Shown here: positions 8,597-17,034 of the stretch, one piece after another
Layout of the letters: every line of letters starts with the position of its first letter
How positions within the stretch are numbered: the stretch's first letter is position 1
From: an uncultured Porphyromonadaceae bacterium
GTDB taxonomy: Bacteria; Bacteroidota; Bacteroidia; Bacteroidales; Muribaculaceae
Assembly (NCBI GenBank): GCA_947575235.1
Contig: CANPMT010000036.1
Coordinates: 1-34,729, forward strand
Direction: 5' to 3'
DNA length: 34,729 nucleotides
Notes under the pieces: generated by a model
The model's input: only the letters and a program-made list of their open reading frames with translations
What the model was told of the DNA's origin: nothing
The model's database searches: none
Position numbers and translations under genes: made by a program

Positions 8597-9082
8597 ATGT
8601 TAAAGAAATCATTACTTCTGGCAGCCATGGCGTTTTCAGCCATGAGCATCTCAGCCGAGCTCCCCTCGGTGACTCTGAAGGATATGAACGGCAACACTGT
8701 CGACACATCCAAACTCTCTAACGACGGCAAGCCGTTCGTCATTGACTTCTGGGCCACATGGTGCAAACCCTGTGTGCGCGAGCTAAAAGCTATCGCCGAT
8801 GTCTATGACGAGTGGGTTGAGGATACCGGCGTGAAAATCTACGCCGTGAGCCTCGATGAGGCCCAGAACGAACAGAGGGTTAAACCATTCGTCGAGAACA
8901 AGGGATGGGAGTATGAAGTGCTCCTCGACCCGAACGGCGATTTCAAACGCCAATTGGGCGTAAGCGACCCCCCGCACGTGTTCGTAGTGGATGGCGAAGG
9001 CAACATTGTCTGGAACCATCAGGGTTATGTTGATGGCAGCGAGGAGGAGATCATCGAGGCCGTCAAGAAAGCTATGAAATAA
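8597..9082 (+). CDS. TlpA-like periplasmic thioredoxin
   Basis: The 161-residue protein has a signal peptide (residues 1-20, cleavage after Ile-Ser-Ala) and a single thioredoxin fold with active site WCKPC (Cys56 and Cys59), followed by the cis-proline region SDPPHVFVVD. This is the TlpA/ResA type, which reduces disulfides of exported proteins. It lacks the extra N-terminal domain of larger Bacteroidota TlpA proteins. It heads a plus-strand run with DUF6029-like, Omp28-like and DsbD genes. DsbD is the natural electron donor for such a protein, so the context suggests a complete envelope thiol-reduction path. Confidence 0.88.
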   Translation: MLKKSLLLAAMAFSAMSISAELPSVTLKDMNGNTVDTSKLSNDGKPFVIDFWATWCKPCVRELKAIADVYDEWVEDTGVKIYAVSLDEAQNEQRVKPFVENKGWEYEVLLDPNGDFKRQLGVSDPPHVFVVDGEGNIVWNHQGYVDGSEEEIIEAVKKAMK

Positions 9083-9100
9083 TTTAGACCTTTCTGAAGT

Positions 9101-9133
9101 GGGAGATGAGTGCTTTTTCAGCCCTCATCCCCC
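9101..9133 (+). terminator. Possible attenuator between thioredoxin and DUF6029 genes
   Basis: GATGAG (9105-9110) pairs with CTCATC (9124-9129), extended by three G-C pairs across one mismatch. A pyrimidine-rich tract follows instead of a true U run. It could partly end transcription and lower downstream expression. Evidence is weak. Confidence 0.3.
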
Positions 9134-9199
9134 TCTTCTCTCTTTCTCTCCACCCTATTTCTTTTTCCACTATACCGAAACGATTTTACCCCAAGATAT

Positions 9200-11032
9200 A
9201 TGTACCAAAAGAATATTTCCGGTTTATATCTTCCTCTCCTTCTCGCTGCCTCCGCATTGCCGATCTCGGCAATGGCTTCGGAAACGGAGGCTCCGGATAC
9301 GGTGACGGTCAAGACTACCACCGATTTCTCTACCGTCACCAATGCTGAGGGAACAAGCCGAAGCATCAGTTCCTCAACAGAAGTGCGCATGCCTGAAAAG
9401 AAAGAGTCATGGTTCAGCAAAATCCGTGCCACAGGCGCCATCCAGACCGAGTTCCTTATCCCTTACAACCTCAAGGGTGAGAAAACCGGGACGGCCAACG
9501 ACGGCTTCGAGAAGGATGTGCTCAATAATACCTATTTCGACCTTACCATAACTGCGCCGTATATCTCGATAGGTGGCCGTTTCCAGTGGACCAAATGGCC
9601 ACTCCCCGGTTACAACAAGGATTTCGGCGGCTGGGGCGTGCCTTATATCTGGGCAACCGGAGGCTACAAATGCTGGCAGGTGACTGTAGGCGATTTCTAC
9701 GAGCAGTTCGGTTCAGGTCTTATCCTGCGCACTTACCAGGAGAGAAGTCTCGGTGTCGACAACGCTATCCGTGGCGGACGCGTCAAGGTCAACCCCGGCT
9801 CAGGCCTGCATTTCACAGCCCTCGGCGGCAAACAGCGCCGCTATTGGGAGTGGAACTCCTCCTGGCTCTGGGGCGCGGATGCGGAATGGGCCCTCAACGA
9901 GACTTTCTCAAACGCTTTCGGACGTCAATATGGCCTCTCGGTAGGCTTCTCTTATGTAGGGAAACATGACCCCGACGCTTTCTATCAGCTCGACAAAGTG
10001 CCCGGTCTTGACACCGACCATTTCTATAATCTGAAGTTCCCCAAGGCGGTGGCCGCCTTCGACGGACGCATCAAACTCCGCGCCCACGACTTCAACTTCC
10101 TCGCTGAGTATGCCACCAAAAACAACGACCCGATAAGCACCAACAACTATACTTATCGTCGCGGCCATGTGGTGCTCCTCTCCGGGACTTACTCAAAACG
10201 AGGATTCTCCGCCATGTTGCAGGCCAAACGTAGCCAGGGTATGGAATTCCGCAGCAAGAGCAATCTTGAGGCTTCCGACATCTCAAGCTATGTCAACCAT
10301 ATGCCGGCCTTCACCCTCACCCAGACATACGCCCTGGCGGCTATGTATCCCTATGCCACACAGGCCGACGGTGAATGGGCCTTCCAGGCTGACGTGCGTT
10401 ATAACTTCCGCAAGAACACACCCCTCGGAGGCAAGTATGGCACCAATGTCCGTTTGAGCGGAAGCTATATCTCCGGTCTTGTCTACAACACACCCGAGGG
10501 TGAGACTCTCAACAACCGTCTCCCGGGTTCTGACAATTACGGCTCTCCGTTCTGGAAAATCGGCGGTTTATATTATGCCGACGCCAACTTCGAGTTGAAC
10601 AAGAAGCTTTCAAGGAAATTCAATTTCACCTTCTATTATCTTTTCCAGAAATATAACCAGACTGTGGTCGAGGGTCATGGAGGAATGGTGACGGCCAACA
10701 TCTTCATCGGTGAGGGTCAGTGGAAAATCGCCAAGAAGACCCAACTCCGTTTCGAGGCCCAGTATCTGCAGACAAAGCAGGATAAAGGCGACTGGGTGGC
10801 CGGACTCGTAGAACTCTCGCTCGCTCCCCATTGGATGATAACCGTTTCCGACAATTACAATATCGGCGAGGAGAAAAACTATTACGAGGTGCTCGGCACT
10901 TATGCACTAAAGGCCAACCGCTTCACGTTCGGCTACGGCAAGATCAAGGCCGGATATAACTGTTCGGGTGGCGTATGCCGTTGGGTGCCTCAGACCGAGG
11001 GCTTCAAGGTAACTTATAACTACACTTTCTGA
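9200..11032 (+). CDS. DUF6029-like outer-membrane protein
   Basis: Starting at the ATG at 9200 the product is 610 residues with a signal peptide (MYQKN start, hydrophobic core, cleavage after ISAMA). The open frame extends to 9110, but its first 30 codons resemble no export signal and lie on a pyrimidine-rich leader. The body is rich in aromatic residues and alternating beta strands (for example YISIGGRFQWTKW and FTFYYLFQKYNQT) and ends in an aromatic residue, as outer-membrane barrels do. It resembles the DUF6029 family found beside Omp28-like genes in Bacteroidota. Two cysteines near the C-terminus (GYNCSGGVCRW) could form a disulfide handled by the neighbouring redox proteins. Family assignment is from memory of pattern; function is unknown. 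Confidence 0.65.
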   Translation: MYQKNISGLYLPLLLAASALPISAMASETEAPDTVTVKTTTDFSTVTNAEGTSRSISSSTEVRMPEKKESWFSKIRATGAIQTEFLIPYNLKGEKTGTANDGFEKDVLNNTYFDLTITAPYISIGGRFQWTKWPLPGYNKDFGGWGVPYIWATGGYKCWQVTVGDFYEQFGSGLILRTYQERSLGVDNAIRGGRVKVNPGSGLHFTALGGKQRRYWEWNSSWLWGADAEWALNETFSNAFGRQYGLSVGFSYVGKHDPDAFYQLDKVPGLDTDHFYNLKFPKAVAAFDGRIKLRAHDFNFLAEYATKNNDPISTNNYTYRRGHVVLLSGTYSKRGFSAMLQAKRSQGMEFRSKSNLEASDISSYVNHMPAFTLTQTYALAAMYPYATQADGEWAFQADVRYNFRKNTPLGGKYGTNVRLSGSYISGLVYNTPEGETLNNRLPGSDNYGSPFWKIGGLYYADANFELNKKLSRKFNFTFYYLFQKYNQTVVEGHGGMVTANIFIGEGQWKIAKKTQLRFEAQYLQTKQDKGDWVAGLVELSLAPHWMITVSDNYNIGEEKNYYEVLGTYALKANRFTFGYGKIKAGYNCSGGVCRWVPQTEGFKVTYNYTF

Positions 11033-11044
11033 TTTTATCTAAAA

Positions 11045-11914
11045 ATGGCTAAATTATATAATCTGCTTTTCGCTGCCTCCGCATTGCCGCTGCTCACCCT
11101 GGTGGCATGCGACAATATTGATGAGGATGAACGCTACATACCGGTAGAGAAACCTGTGCTTCCCCCTCACGCCGTGCCTAAGGTACTCCTTATTCAGGAG
11201 TTCACCGGAGTGCGTTGCGCCAACTGCCCCACCGGCGCGGAGACAATCCACACTATTCAGGAGGAGTACCCCGGTCAGGTCATTGCAGTGGGTATGCATC
11301 CCAAGAGCGGTGGCTTCACTGATCCATGGCCGGACAACGATTTCCGTTCAGAAGAGGCTGAAGTGATGTATACTTACTATAAGCCTGACGGATTCCCGTG
11401 CGCCATCTTCAACGGCACACGCAAAAGTGAGACCATCATCGACTGGTCATCGCAGGCCTCTCAGCTCATGAACCAGGAGGCTTTCATGACAATCGATGCC
11501 AAATCCGACTTCGACACCGAGAGCAACTCAGGATCGGTCGATTACACAATCACCCTCACCGGCGATGTCGACCGTTCGCTCAATGTCATGGTGTGGCTCA
11601 TGGAGAATGGTATCACAGGATTCCAACTGTCATCCGGGCCTCTCATTCCCAACTATACCCACAACCATGTGCTCCGTTGCTCACTCAACGGCGACTGGGG
11701 TGAGGCACTCGGCTCAAAGTTCGAGAATGGCCAGATCATAACCGGATCGGCAAAAATCGACATGAAAGATGGCTGGAAAGCTGAGAACTGCCAGATTGTA
11801 GTGTATGTTTTCGACTCCTCTTCAAAGGAGGTGGAGCAGGCTGCATTGGTCGATGTCATAGCCGCCGACGAGCCTGACACCCCCGATAACGGTGAGGAGA
11901 CTTCCCAGGAGTAA
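11045..11914 (+). CDS. Omp28-related lipoprotein with CxxC motif
   Basis: The 289-residue product has a lipoprotein signal ending LTLVAC (lipid-modified Cys22). The core matches Omp28-related proteins: FTGVRCANCPTGAE with Cys58 and Cys61 spaced CxxC, then HPKSGGFTDPW. Omp28 proteins are Bacteroidota outer-membrane lipoproteins with a thioredoxin-like core. Their role is not settled; the CxxC suggests a redox or heavy-metal function. It lies 12 bp after the DUF6029-like gene and 43 bp before dsbD, all on one strand. Its C-terminus is acidic and disordered (DEPDTPDNGEETSQE). Confidence 0.83.
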   Translation: MAKLYNLLFAASALPLLTLVACDNIDEDERYIPVEKPVLPPHAVPKVLLIQEFTGVRCANCPTGAETIHTIQEEYPGQVIAVGMHPKSGGFTDPWPDNDFRSEEAEVMYTYYKPDGFPCAIFNGTRKSETIIDWSSQASQLMNQEAFMTIDAKSDFDTESNSGSVDYTITLTGDVDRSLNVMVWLMENGITGFQLSSGPLIPNYTHNHVLRCSLNGDWGEALGSKFENGQIITGSAKIDMKDGWKAENCQIVVYVFDSSSKEVEQAALVDVIAADEPDTPDNGEETSQE

Positions 11915-11957
11915 AACCAACAGTTGAATTAACAAATCCCATATATTCAACCTTATC

Positions 11958-13988
11958 ATGAAAAGATACTTTCTAACCCTTTCCCTACTGCTGACTGTGG
12001 CCGTGATGATGGCCGCCGACGCAGTGACCTGGAGTTTCAAGCTCGTTGGCGACAATACCGCCAATCCGGCGGTTGAGGCTACCGCCACAGTGACTCCCGG
12101 CTACCATATGTATTCCCAGGACAACCCTCCCGGCGGATCAAATCCACTTGAGTTCTACTTTGATGTGAAAGGTTGCCGCCTCGATGGCAAACCCGTTGCA
12201 AACAAGCAGTACATCAAGGAATTTGACGACACTTTTGAGGTTGACCAGCATTTCTACACCGGCACAGTCACCTTCACCCAGAAACTCATACCCACCGACA
12301 AGACCTTCTCGGTGGATGTCGAGATCAAGGGTCAGGCCTGCAACGACACCGGTTGCGTGCAGCTGTTCGGCTCACATTCATTCACCGGCAAGGCTCCTGT
12401 GGCTGCCGCAGCCGATGCCAAGGAGGATGCCGCAAAAGAGGCCGACGCGAAAGAGGCTGACGGCGCTGCCGTGCTCGCCGCTATGACCGACTCCCTACAG
12501 AGTGCTGAGGCGCCCCTTATGCCGGCCGCCAATCTCAGCAATGTCCATGCCGACCAGTCTTGGTGGGAGAACGTAGAGGCTGAGCTCCAGGTATTCTCTG
12601 ACGACCCTGCCCAGCAGTCGCGCTCAATCCTCTATATCTTCATCGCCGGCTTCATCGGTGGTCTCGTGGCCCTTGTCACTCCCTGTGTATGGCCTATGAT
12701 ACCTATGACCGTCAGCTTCTTCCTCAAGCAGAACAAGGACCGTCGCAAATCGGTATTCACCGCAATGATCTATGGCCTCTCGATTATCGTGATCTACGTG
12801 GCCCTCGGAATCATAGTGACGGTGCTCTTCGGAGCCTCGGCTCTCAATGAGCTTGCCACAAGCGCGGGATTCAACATCGCGTTCTTCCTCCTGCTTGTGC
12901 TCTTCGCAATCTCGTTCATGGGCGGATTCGAGCTTACCCTCCCTTCATCATGGACCAACAAGATGGACTCCAAGGTAGACTCCACCACAGGCTACCTCAG
13001 CATCTTCTTCATGGCCTTCACCCTGGTGTTGGTATCGTTCTCATGCACAGGCCCGATCATCGGCACCCTGCTTGTAGAGGCCGCCGCCACATCCAACTTC
13101 ATCTCTCCGGCCATCGGTATGTTCGGCTTCTCTTTGGCTCTGGCTCTCCCCTTCACCCTCTTCGCAATGTTCCCCACAATGCTCAAGTCTATGCCTAAGA
13201 GCGGTGGCTGGATGAATACGGTGAAGGTTGTGCTCGGTTTCCTTGAGCTTGCTCTCGCCCTGAAGTTCCTCTCAGTGGCCGACCTCGCTTACGGCTGGCG
13301 CATACTCGACCGTGAGGTATTCGTCTCGCTCTGGATTGTAATCTTCGCCCTGCTCGGCGTATACCTCCTCGGCAAGATCACATTCCCCCACGACGACAAG
13401 CTTGAGAAGGTAGGTGTGACCCGCTTCCTCCTCGCCTGCATCTCGTTCGCTTTCGCGGTTTACATGCTCCCCGGTCTCTGGGGTGCTCCTCTGAAGAGCA
13501 TCAGCGCCTTCTCACCCCCGATCTCAACCCAGGACTTCTCTCTCTACGAAGGTGAGGTTCATGCACAGGTCGACGACTATGAGGAGGGTATGAGACTCGC
13601 CGCTGAACTCGGCAAACCGGTTCTCGTTGACTTCTCAGGCTACGGCTGTGTGAACTGCCGCAAGATGGAGGCCGCCGTATGGACCGACCCCGAGGTGAAG
13701 GCATCGATCGACAACGACTTCGTTCTCATTACCCTCATGGTGGATGAGAAGAAGGCCCTCCCCGAGCCTATCAAGGTGACTGAGAAAGATGGCACAGTCC
13801 GTACACTCCGCACCTACGGAGACAAGTGGAGCTATCTGCAGCGCTCGAAGTTCGGAGCCAACGCCCAGCCCTTCCACGTCATCATCGACAACAACGGCAA
13901 GCCGCTCGCTCCCGCATTCGTATATAAGGAGGATATCCCCGGTTACAAACGTTTCCTCAACCAGGGTATCACCAACTACAAGAAATAA
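11958..13988 (+). CDS. dsbD: Protein-disulfide reductase DsbD
   Basis: The 676-residue protein shows the three DsbD parts in order. After the signal peptide (1-20) comes an N-terminal periplasmic domain with Cys128 and Cys133. An Ala/Glu/Asp-rich linker spans about 145-180. An eight-helix membrane domain has Cys243 in VTPCVWPMIPM and Cys363 in SFSCTGPIIG. The C-terminal thioredoxin domain has YGCVNC (Cys564, Cys567). It passes electrons from cytosolic thioredoxin across the inner membrane to periplasmic acceptors, here plausibly the TlpA-like and Omp28-like proteins. Length is slightly above the enterobacterial protein because of the linker. Confidence 0.93.
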   Translation: MKRYFLTLSLLLTVAVMMAADAVTWSFKLVGDNTANPAVEATATVTPGYHMYSQDNPPGGSNPLEFYFDVKGCRLDGKPVANKQYIKEFDDTFEVDQHFYTGTVTFTQKLIPTDKTFSVDVEIKGQACNDTGCVQLFGSHSFTGKAPVAAAADAKEDAAKEADAKEADGAAVLAAMTDSLQSAEAPLMPAANLSNVHADQSWWENVEAELQVFSDDPAQQSRSILYIFIAGFIGGLVALVTPCVWPMIPMTVSFFLKQNKDRRKSVFTAMIYGLSIIVIYVALGIIVTVLFGASALNELATSAGFNIAFFLLLVLFAISFMGGFELTLPSSWTNKMDSKVDSTTGYLSIFFMAFTLVLVSFSCTGPIIGTLLVEAAATSNFISPAIGMFGFSLALALPFTLFAMFPTMLKSMPKSGGWMNTVKVVLGFLELALALKFLSVADLAYGWRILDREVFVSLWIVIFALLGVYLLGKITFPHDDKLEKVGVTRFLLACISFAFAVYMLPGLWGAPLKSISAFSPPISTQDFSLYEGEVHAQVDDYEEGMRLAAELGKPVLVDFSGYGCVNCRKMEAAVWTDPEVKASIDNDFVLITLMVDEKKALPEPIKVTEKDGTVRTLRTYGDKWSYLQRSKFGANAQPFHVIIDNNGKPLAPAFVYKEDIPGYKRFLNQGITNYKK

Positions 13989-14058
13989 TCTCAGTTTTAA
14001 ACCGACATCCGACCGGTGTCCCGTACAATTACGGGGCACCGGTTTCCGTTTATATGAC

Positions 14059-14883
14059 ATGAAGATGAAACATATTATAATGGCACTCCTCCTCGGGATG
14101 GCTTCGCACACTGTCGCAGTGGCCTCCTCACCCGAGTATATCGCCCTGGCAGATTCAGCCGACAATTATATGAGCCGCGAACTATGGACTGACGCCGAGA
14201 ACTCCATACTCTCGGCTCTCCGTCTTGAACCGGCCAATTTCTCCAATTCCCTCCTGCTATCTAATTTAGGTGTGGTGCGCACTCACCTCGGCCGTTACGA
14301 CGATGCCCTGGAGGCTTATGGTCTTGGGCTGTCGATTGCTCCGAAGTCATCTGTAATCTTCACCAACCGCGCACGCACGCTGCTACAGATGGGGAGATAC
14401 TCCGAGGCTCTGACCGACCTCGACACCACCCTCGCCATCGATTCCGTACAGGCATGGCCTCTCAGAATGCGCGGGCTTCTACTGCTTGCAGCCGACGACA
14501 CCGAGGGTGCCCGGAAAGACTTCATGACCCTCTCACGTCATCACCCCTCCGATGCCGGCGCCATGAACGGATTGGCCAGGATAGCGGAGAAGGAGAATAA
14601 TTACCTCAACGCCCTGAAATATTATGACGAGTCGCTCAAGATTGAAGAGGATCCCGACACCCGTTTCTCAATAATCCTGACCAAGATTAATCTTGAGAAA
14701 TACAGCGAGGCCGGCGAGGATATCCGCACCGCCATGGATAAGTATCCCCAGAACCCCGACTTCTTCCTGCTGCGCGGCTATCTCCACAAACTGAATTTCC
14801 GCAATCAGGAGGCAGAGCTCGACAAGAAAATGGCACTCTCGAAAGGGGCCGATCCCAAGCTTGTCGAGCAATTATTGCCATAG
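14059..14883 (+). CDS. Exported TPR-repeat protein
   Basis: A 274-residue protein with a signal peptide (residues 1-23) and about six tandem tetratricopeptide repeats, visible as LSNLGVVRTHLGRYDDALEA, FTNRARTLLQMGRYSEALTD and YLNALKYYDESLKI. TPR proteins scaffold complexes; no enzyme domain is present. The open frame runs back to 13789 inside dsbD, but the ATG at 14059 directly precedes a good signal sequence, so the short form is chosen. It follows dsbD by 70 bp and could be read through from it. Its partner cannot be inferred. Confidence 0.8.
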   Translation: MKMKHIIMALLLGMASHTVAVASSPEYIALADSADNYMSRELWTDAENSILSALRLEPANFSNSLLLSNLGVVRTHLGRYDDALEAYGLGLSIAPKSSVIFTNRARTLLQMGRYSEALTDLDTTLAIDSVQAWPLRMRGLLLLAADDTEGARKDFMTLSRHHPSDAGAMNGLARIAEKENNYLNALKYYDESLKIEEDPDTRFSIILTKINLEKYSEAGEDIRTAMDKYPQNPDFFLLRGYLHKLNFRNQEAELDKKMALSKGADPKLVEQLLP

Positions 14884-14910
14884 TTATGCCCGGCTTTCAA
14901 AAATTATTTG

Positions 14911-14918
14911 TAACTTTG
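14911..14918 (+). promoter_or_regulatory. -7 element before the HU/CCDC81 gene
   Basis: TAACTTTG fits the -7 consensus, 41 bp before the start codon. The leader then contains a compact GCCC-GAAA-GGGC hairpin (14930-14941) with a GNRA-type loop. Confidence 0.55.
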
Positions 14919-14958
14919 CACTCACGAATGCCCGAAAGGGCCTTTAGCGTAACCCATC

Positions 14959-15690
14959 ATGAACAATCTGTTTCGACATATAGAATTTCTTCTCCTCCGC
15001 CATAACTGCGTGATTCTGCCGGGATTCGGCGCTTTTTTAGCGTCTGATGTCCCTGCCAGTGTTGATTCGGAATCCGGAATGATTCTACCTCCGGCCCGTA
15101 TGTATATGTTCAACCAGGCTGTCTCGCTCGACGACGGTTTGCTTGCCAATTCATATTGCCGCAAATACGGTTTCTCGTTCGATGAGGCCAGGCAGGTGAT
15201 AATCCGCGCATCAGAGCAGCTCAAGGAGACTCTCCGCGAGAACGGCTCCCTACGCTTCGGCTCAATCGGCAGTTTCAGTCTCGGCGACGAGGGGAATCTC
15301 TCTTTCCAGCCCTCAAGAACCCATCTTGAGCGTGCCTCCATGCTCGGTTATCAGCCCGTGAATATCTCCGCCGCTGAGGCAGAGGTTCCTGAAGCCACAG
15401 CTCCTGTCACCTCTTCGGAAGAGGCCACGCCAGAAGCATCAGCCCACGACAACACCTACTATCATGTGCGCATAAGCAAGACCTTCTCGAAAGTTGCCGC
15501 TGCCATTGCCATTATCATGTCGGTGGTGCTCAGTGTCTTCCTCAGCCCCGTGCAGAACTCCACCCATGAGCAGCGCGCCTCCGTGGTGCCTGTAGGCACG
15601 CTTGTTAAATCAGCCACTGTCTTGCACCCTGTGCAGGCTGATTCAATCAAATCAGCACATCCGGAGAGGATTGCTGTTCAGGCTGACTGA
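14959..15690 (+). CDS. Membrane-anchored HU/CCDC81-type protein
   Basis: Residues 1-135 carry the CCDC81-type HU-like domain: HNCVILPGFGAFLAS at about 15-29, then PPARMYMFNQAVSLDDGLLANSY, and G(S/N)LRFGSIGSF at about 97-106. An acidic Ala/Glu/Pro linker (137-163) precedes one membrane helix (178-195) and a 48-residue tail. Bacteroidota relatives usually end in a SPOR peptidoglycan-binding domain; here the tail is short and no SPOR domain is visible, although the frame ends with a normal stop. It may link a cytoplasmic DNA- or protein-binding head to the envelope. The final codons lie in the repeat at 15682. Confidence 0.75.
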   Translation: MNNLFRHIEFLLLRHNCVILPGFGAFLASDVPASVDSESGMILPPARMYMFNQAVSLDDGLLANSYCRKYGFSFDEARQVIIRASEQLKETLRENGSLRFGSIGSFSLGDEGNLSFQPSRTHLERASMLGYQPVNISAAEAEVPEATAPVTSSEEATPEASAHDNTYYHVRISKTFSKVAAAIAIIMSVVLSVFLSPVQNSTHEQRASVVPVGTLVKSATVLHPVQADSIKSAHPERIAVQAD

Positions 15691-15758
15691 CCCTCGCAGG
15701 ATACCGTCTGAGAGGGTATTAAAAAGCTAAGCTGACTGACCCTGAAAGGGTATTAAAA
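15682..15758 (+). repeat. Paired inverted-repeat elements between HU and symporter genes
   Basis: Two elements (15682-15724 and 15731-15758) share the ends GCTGACTGACCCT and AGGGTATTAAAA but differ in the insert (18 and 3 nt). Each folds into an ACCCT/AGGGT hairpin before an A-rich tail. The first includes the HU gene stop codon; the second ends 6 bp before the symporter start. They may act as an attenuator or mask the ribosome-binding region. Confidence 0.6.
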
Positions 15759-15763
15759 TAATC

Positions 15764-16963
15764 ATGAAAAAGGCTCAAATTTACATCTGGCTCGCGGCCC
15801 TCGCCGTGGGCGTGGGTGTCGGTCTGCTCAAAATCGACGCAGTAGACACCATCATGAATTTCATTGCCACAGTCTACACCCGGTTGTTCCGACTGCTGGC
15901 CGTTCCCACTATCGTATTGGCGGTGATAACCACCCTCGCCTCCTTAGGTGGAGGTAAGGAGATGGGAAAAATGTTCCGCACCACCCTCACCTACACCCTG
16001 CTCACAACCTTCGCGGCCGCCGCTGTGGCATGGGGCTATTATCTGCTCATCGCACCCGGCAATCTCCCACCTTCGGCCATCTCAGCGGAGGAGTCAGTAG
16101 GCGATAAAGTGGAGTTCTCCTATGCCGACCATATCCCTTCGGTCATCCCCGATAACATCGTCAAACCGTTTCTCGACGGCAACGTCCTGGCACTGCTGCT
16201 GCTATGCTTCGCTGTGGGGATAGCCCTCTCCAAGATGCCCGAATCACGCCCGAAGGAGGTAATCATGAACGGTCTGGCAGGCTTGCAGGAACTTCTGTTC
16301 ATGCTCATACATTGGCTTATCGCCGCTCTCCCGTTGGGTATCGTGGCCTTCGCCGCACAGCTCACCGCCGAGGTCGGCGCCGGGGTCATGTTCGACTCCT
16401 TAGGGAAGTATGTAGCCGTCATCATAGCCGGCAACTGCACTCAGTTCTTCATCGTTCTCCCCATATTCCTTCTCCTCTCAGGCCTCAATCCTGTCAAGAC
16501 CTTGGGAAAGATGATGCCGGCGGTGCTTATGGCCCTCTTCACAAAAAGTTCGGCGGCCACCCTCCCCGTCACAATGGAGAATGCCGAGCAGCGCTTGGGT
16601 GTGAAACCGAAGATAGCGCGGTTTGTGCTCCCCATATGCACCACAATCAATATGAACGGCTGCGCCGCATTCATCCTCGTTACGTCGCTCTTCGTGATGC
16701 AGAACAACGGCATGCCTCTCACCATAGGCACCATGCTGGTATGGCTCCTGATATCGGTTATATCGGCAGTTGGCAATGCCGGAGTGCCGATGGGCTGTTA
16801 CTTCCTGACCCTCTCCCTTATGTCGGGAATCGGCGCCAATATCGGCATGATGGGTATCATACTTCCCATCTACACGATAATCGACATGGTAGAGACAGCC
16901 GAGAACGTCTGGTCAGACTCATGCGTTTGCGCCATCACCAACCGCCGCCTCAGCAAGTGTTAA
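15764..16963 (+). CDS. Dicarboxylate/amino acid:cation symporter (SLC1/DAACS family)
   Basis: The 399-residue membrane protein has the SDF-family layout: hydrophobic helices from residue 7 onward, the substrate-gate hairpin region with KSSAATLP (about 262-269), and the conserved NMNGCAAF motif (about 295-302), which corresponds to the NMDGT motif of glutamate transporters. Members import glutamate, aspartate or C4-dicarboxylates with Na+ or H+. In NMNGCAAF the usual Asp and Thr are replaced, as in a branch common in Bacteroidota, so the substrate is uncertain. No terminator follows it directly; the PtuA gene begins 71 bp later with much lower GC. Confidence 0.85.
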   Translation: MKKAQIYIWLAALAVGVGVGLLKIDAVDTIMNFIATVYTRLFRLLAVPTIVLAVITTLASLGGGKEMGKMFRTTLTYTLLTTFAAAAVAWGYYLLIAPGNLPPSAISAEESVGDKVEFSYADHIPSVIPDNIVKPFLDGNVLALLLLCFAVGIALSKMPESRPKEVIMNGLAGLQELLFMLIHWLIAALPLGIVAFAAQLTAEVGAGVMFDSLGKYVAVIIAGNCTQFFIVLPIFLLLSGLNPVKTLGKMMPAVLMALFTKSSAATLPVTMENAEQRLGVKPKIARFVLPICTTINMNGCAAFILVTSLFVMQNNGMPLTIGTMLVWLLISVISAVGNAGVPMGCYFLTLSLMSGIGANIGMMGIILPIYTIIDMVETAENVWSDSCVCAITNRRLSKC

Positions 16964-17000
16964 AACATATGCGCCCTTAGGATATTCAGACATTTTTCCG

Positions 17001-17008
17001 TAAATTTG
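17001..17008 (+). promoter_or_regulatory. -7 element of the Septu-like operon
   Basis: TAAATTTG matches the -7 consensus and lies 26 bp before the ptuA start, so the leader would be about 20 nt. The defence pair therefore has its own promoter. Confidence 0.55.
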
Positions 17009-17034
17009 CATATTAAAACCCTATCCAAAGGATT

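Noticed and set aside
9110..9199. Longer N-terminus for the DUF6029-like protein
   Set aside because: These 30 codons lie on a pyrimidine-rich leader and would bury a clear signal peptide that begins at 9200.
9243..11089. 20-bp identity (9243-9262 and 11070-11089) between the signal-peptide regions of the DUF6029-like and Omp28-like genes
   Set aside because: Real, but both encode an AASALP signal core; shared codon choice in similar signal peptides is enough to explain it.
13789..14058. 90-residue extension of the TPR protein into dsbD
   Set aside because: It is an out-of-frame shadow of the DsbD C-terminus; the signal peptide starts at 14059.
16204..16980. 258-codon plus-strand frame, His/Arg rich
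   Set aside because: Out-of-frame shadow of the SLC1 symporter gene; composition is an artefact of GC-rich codons.
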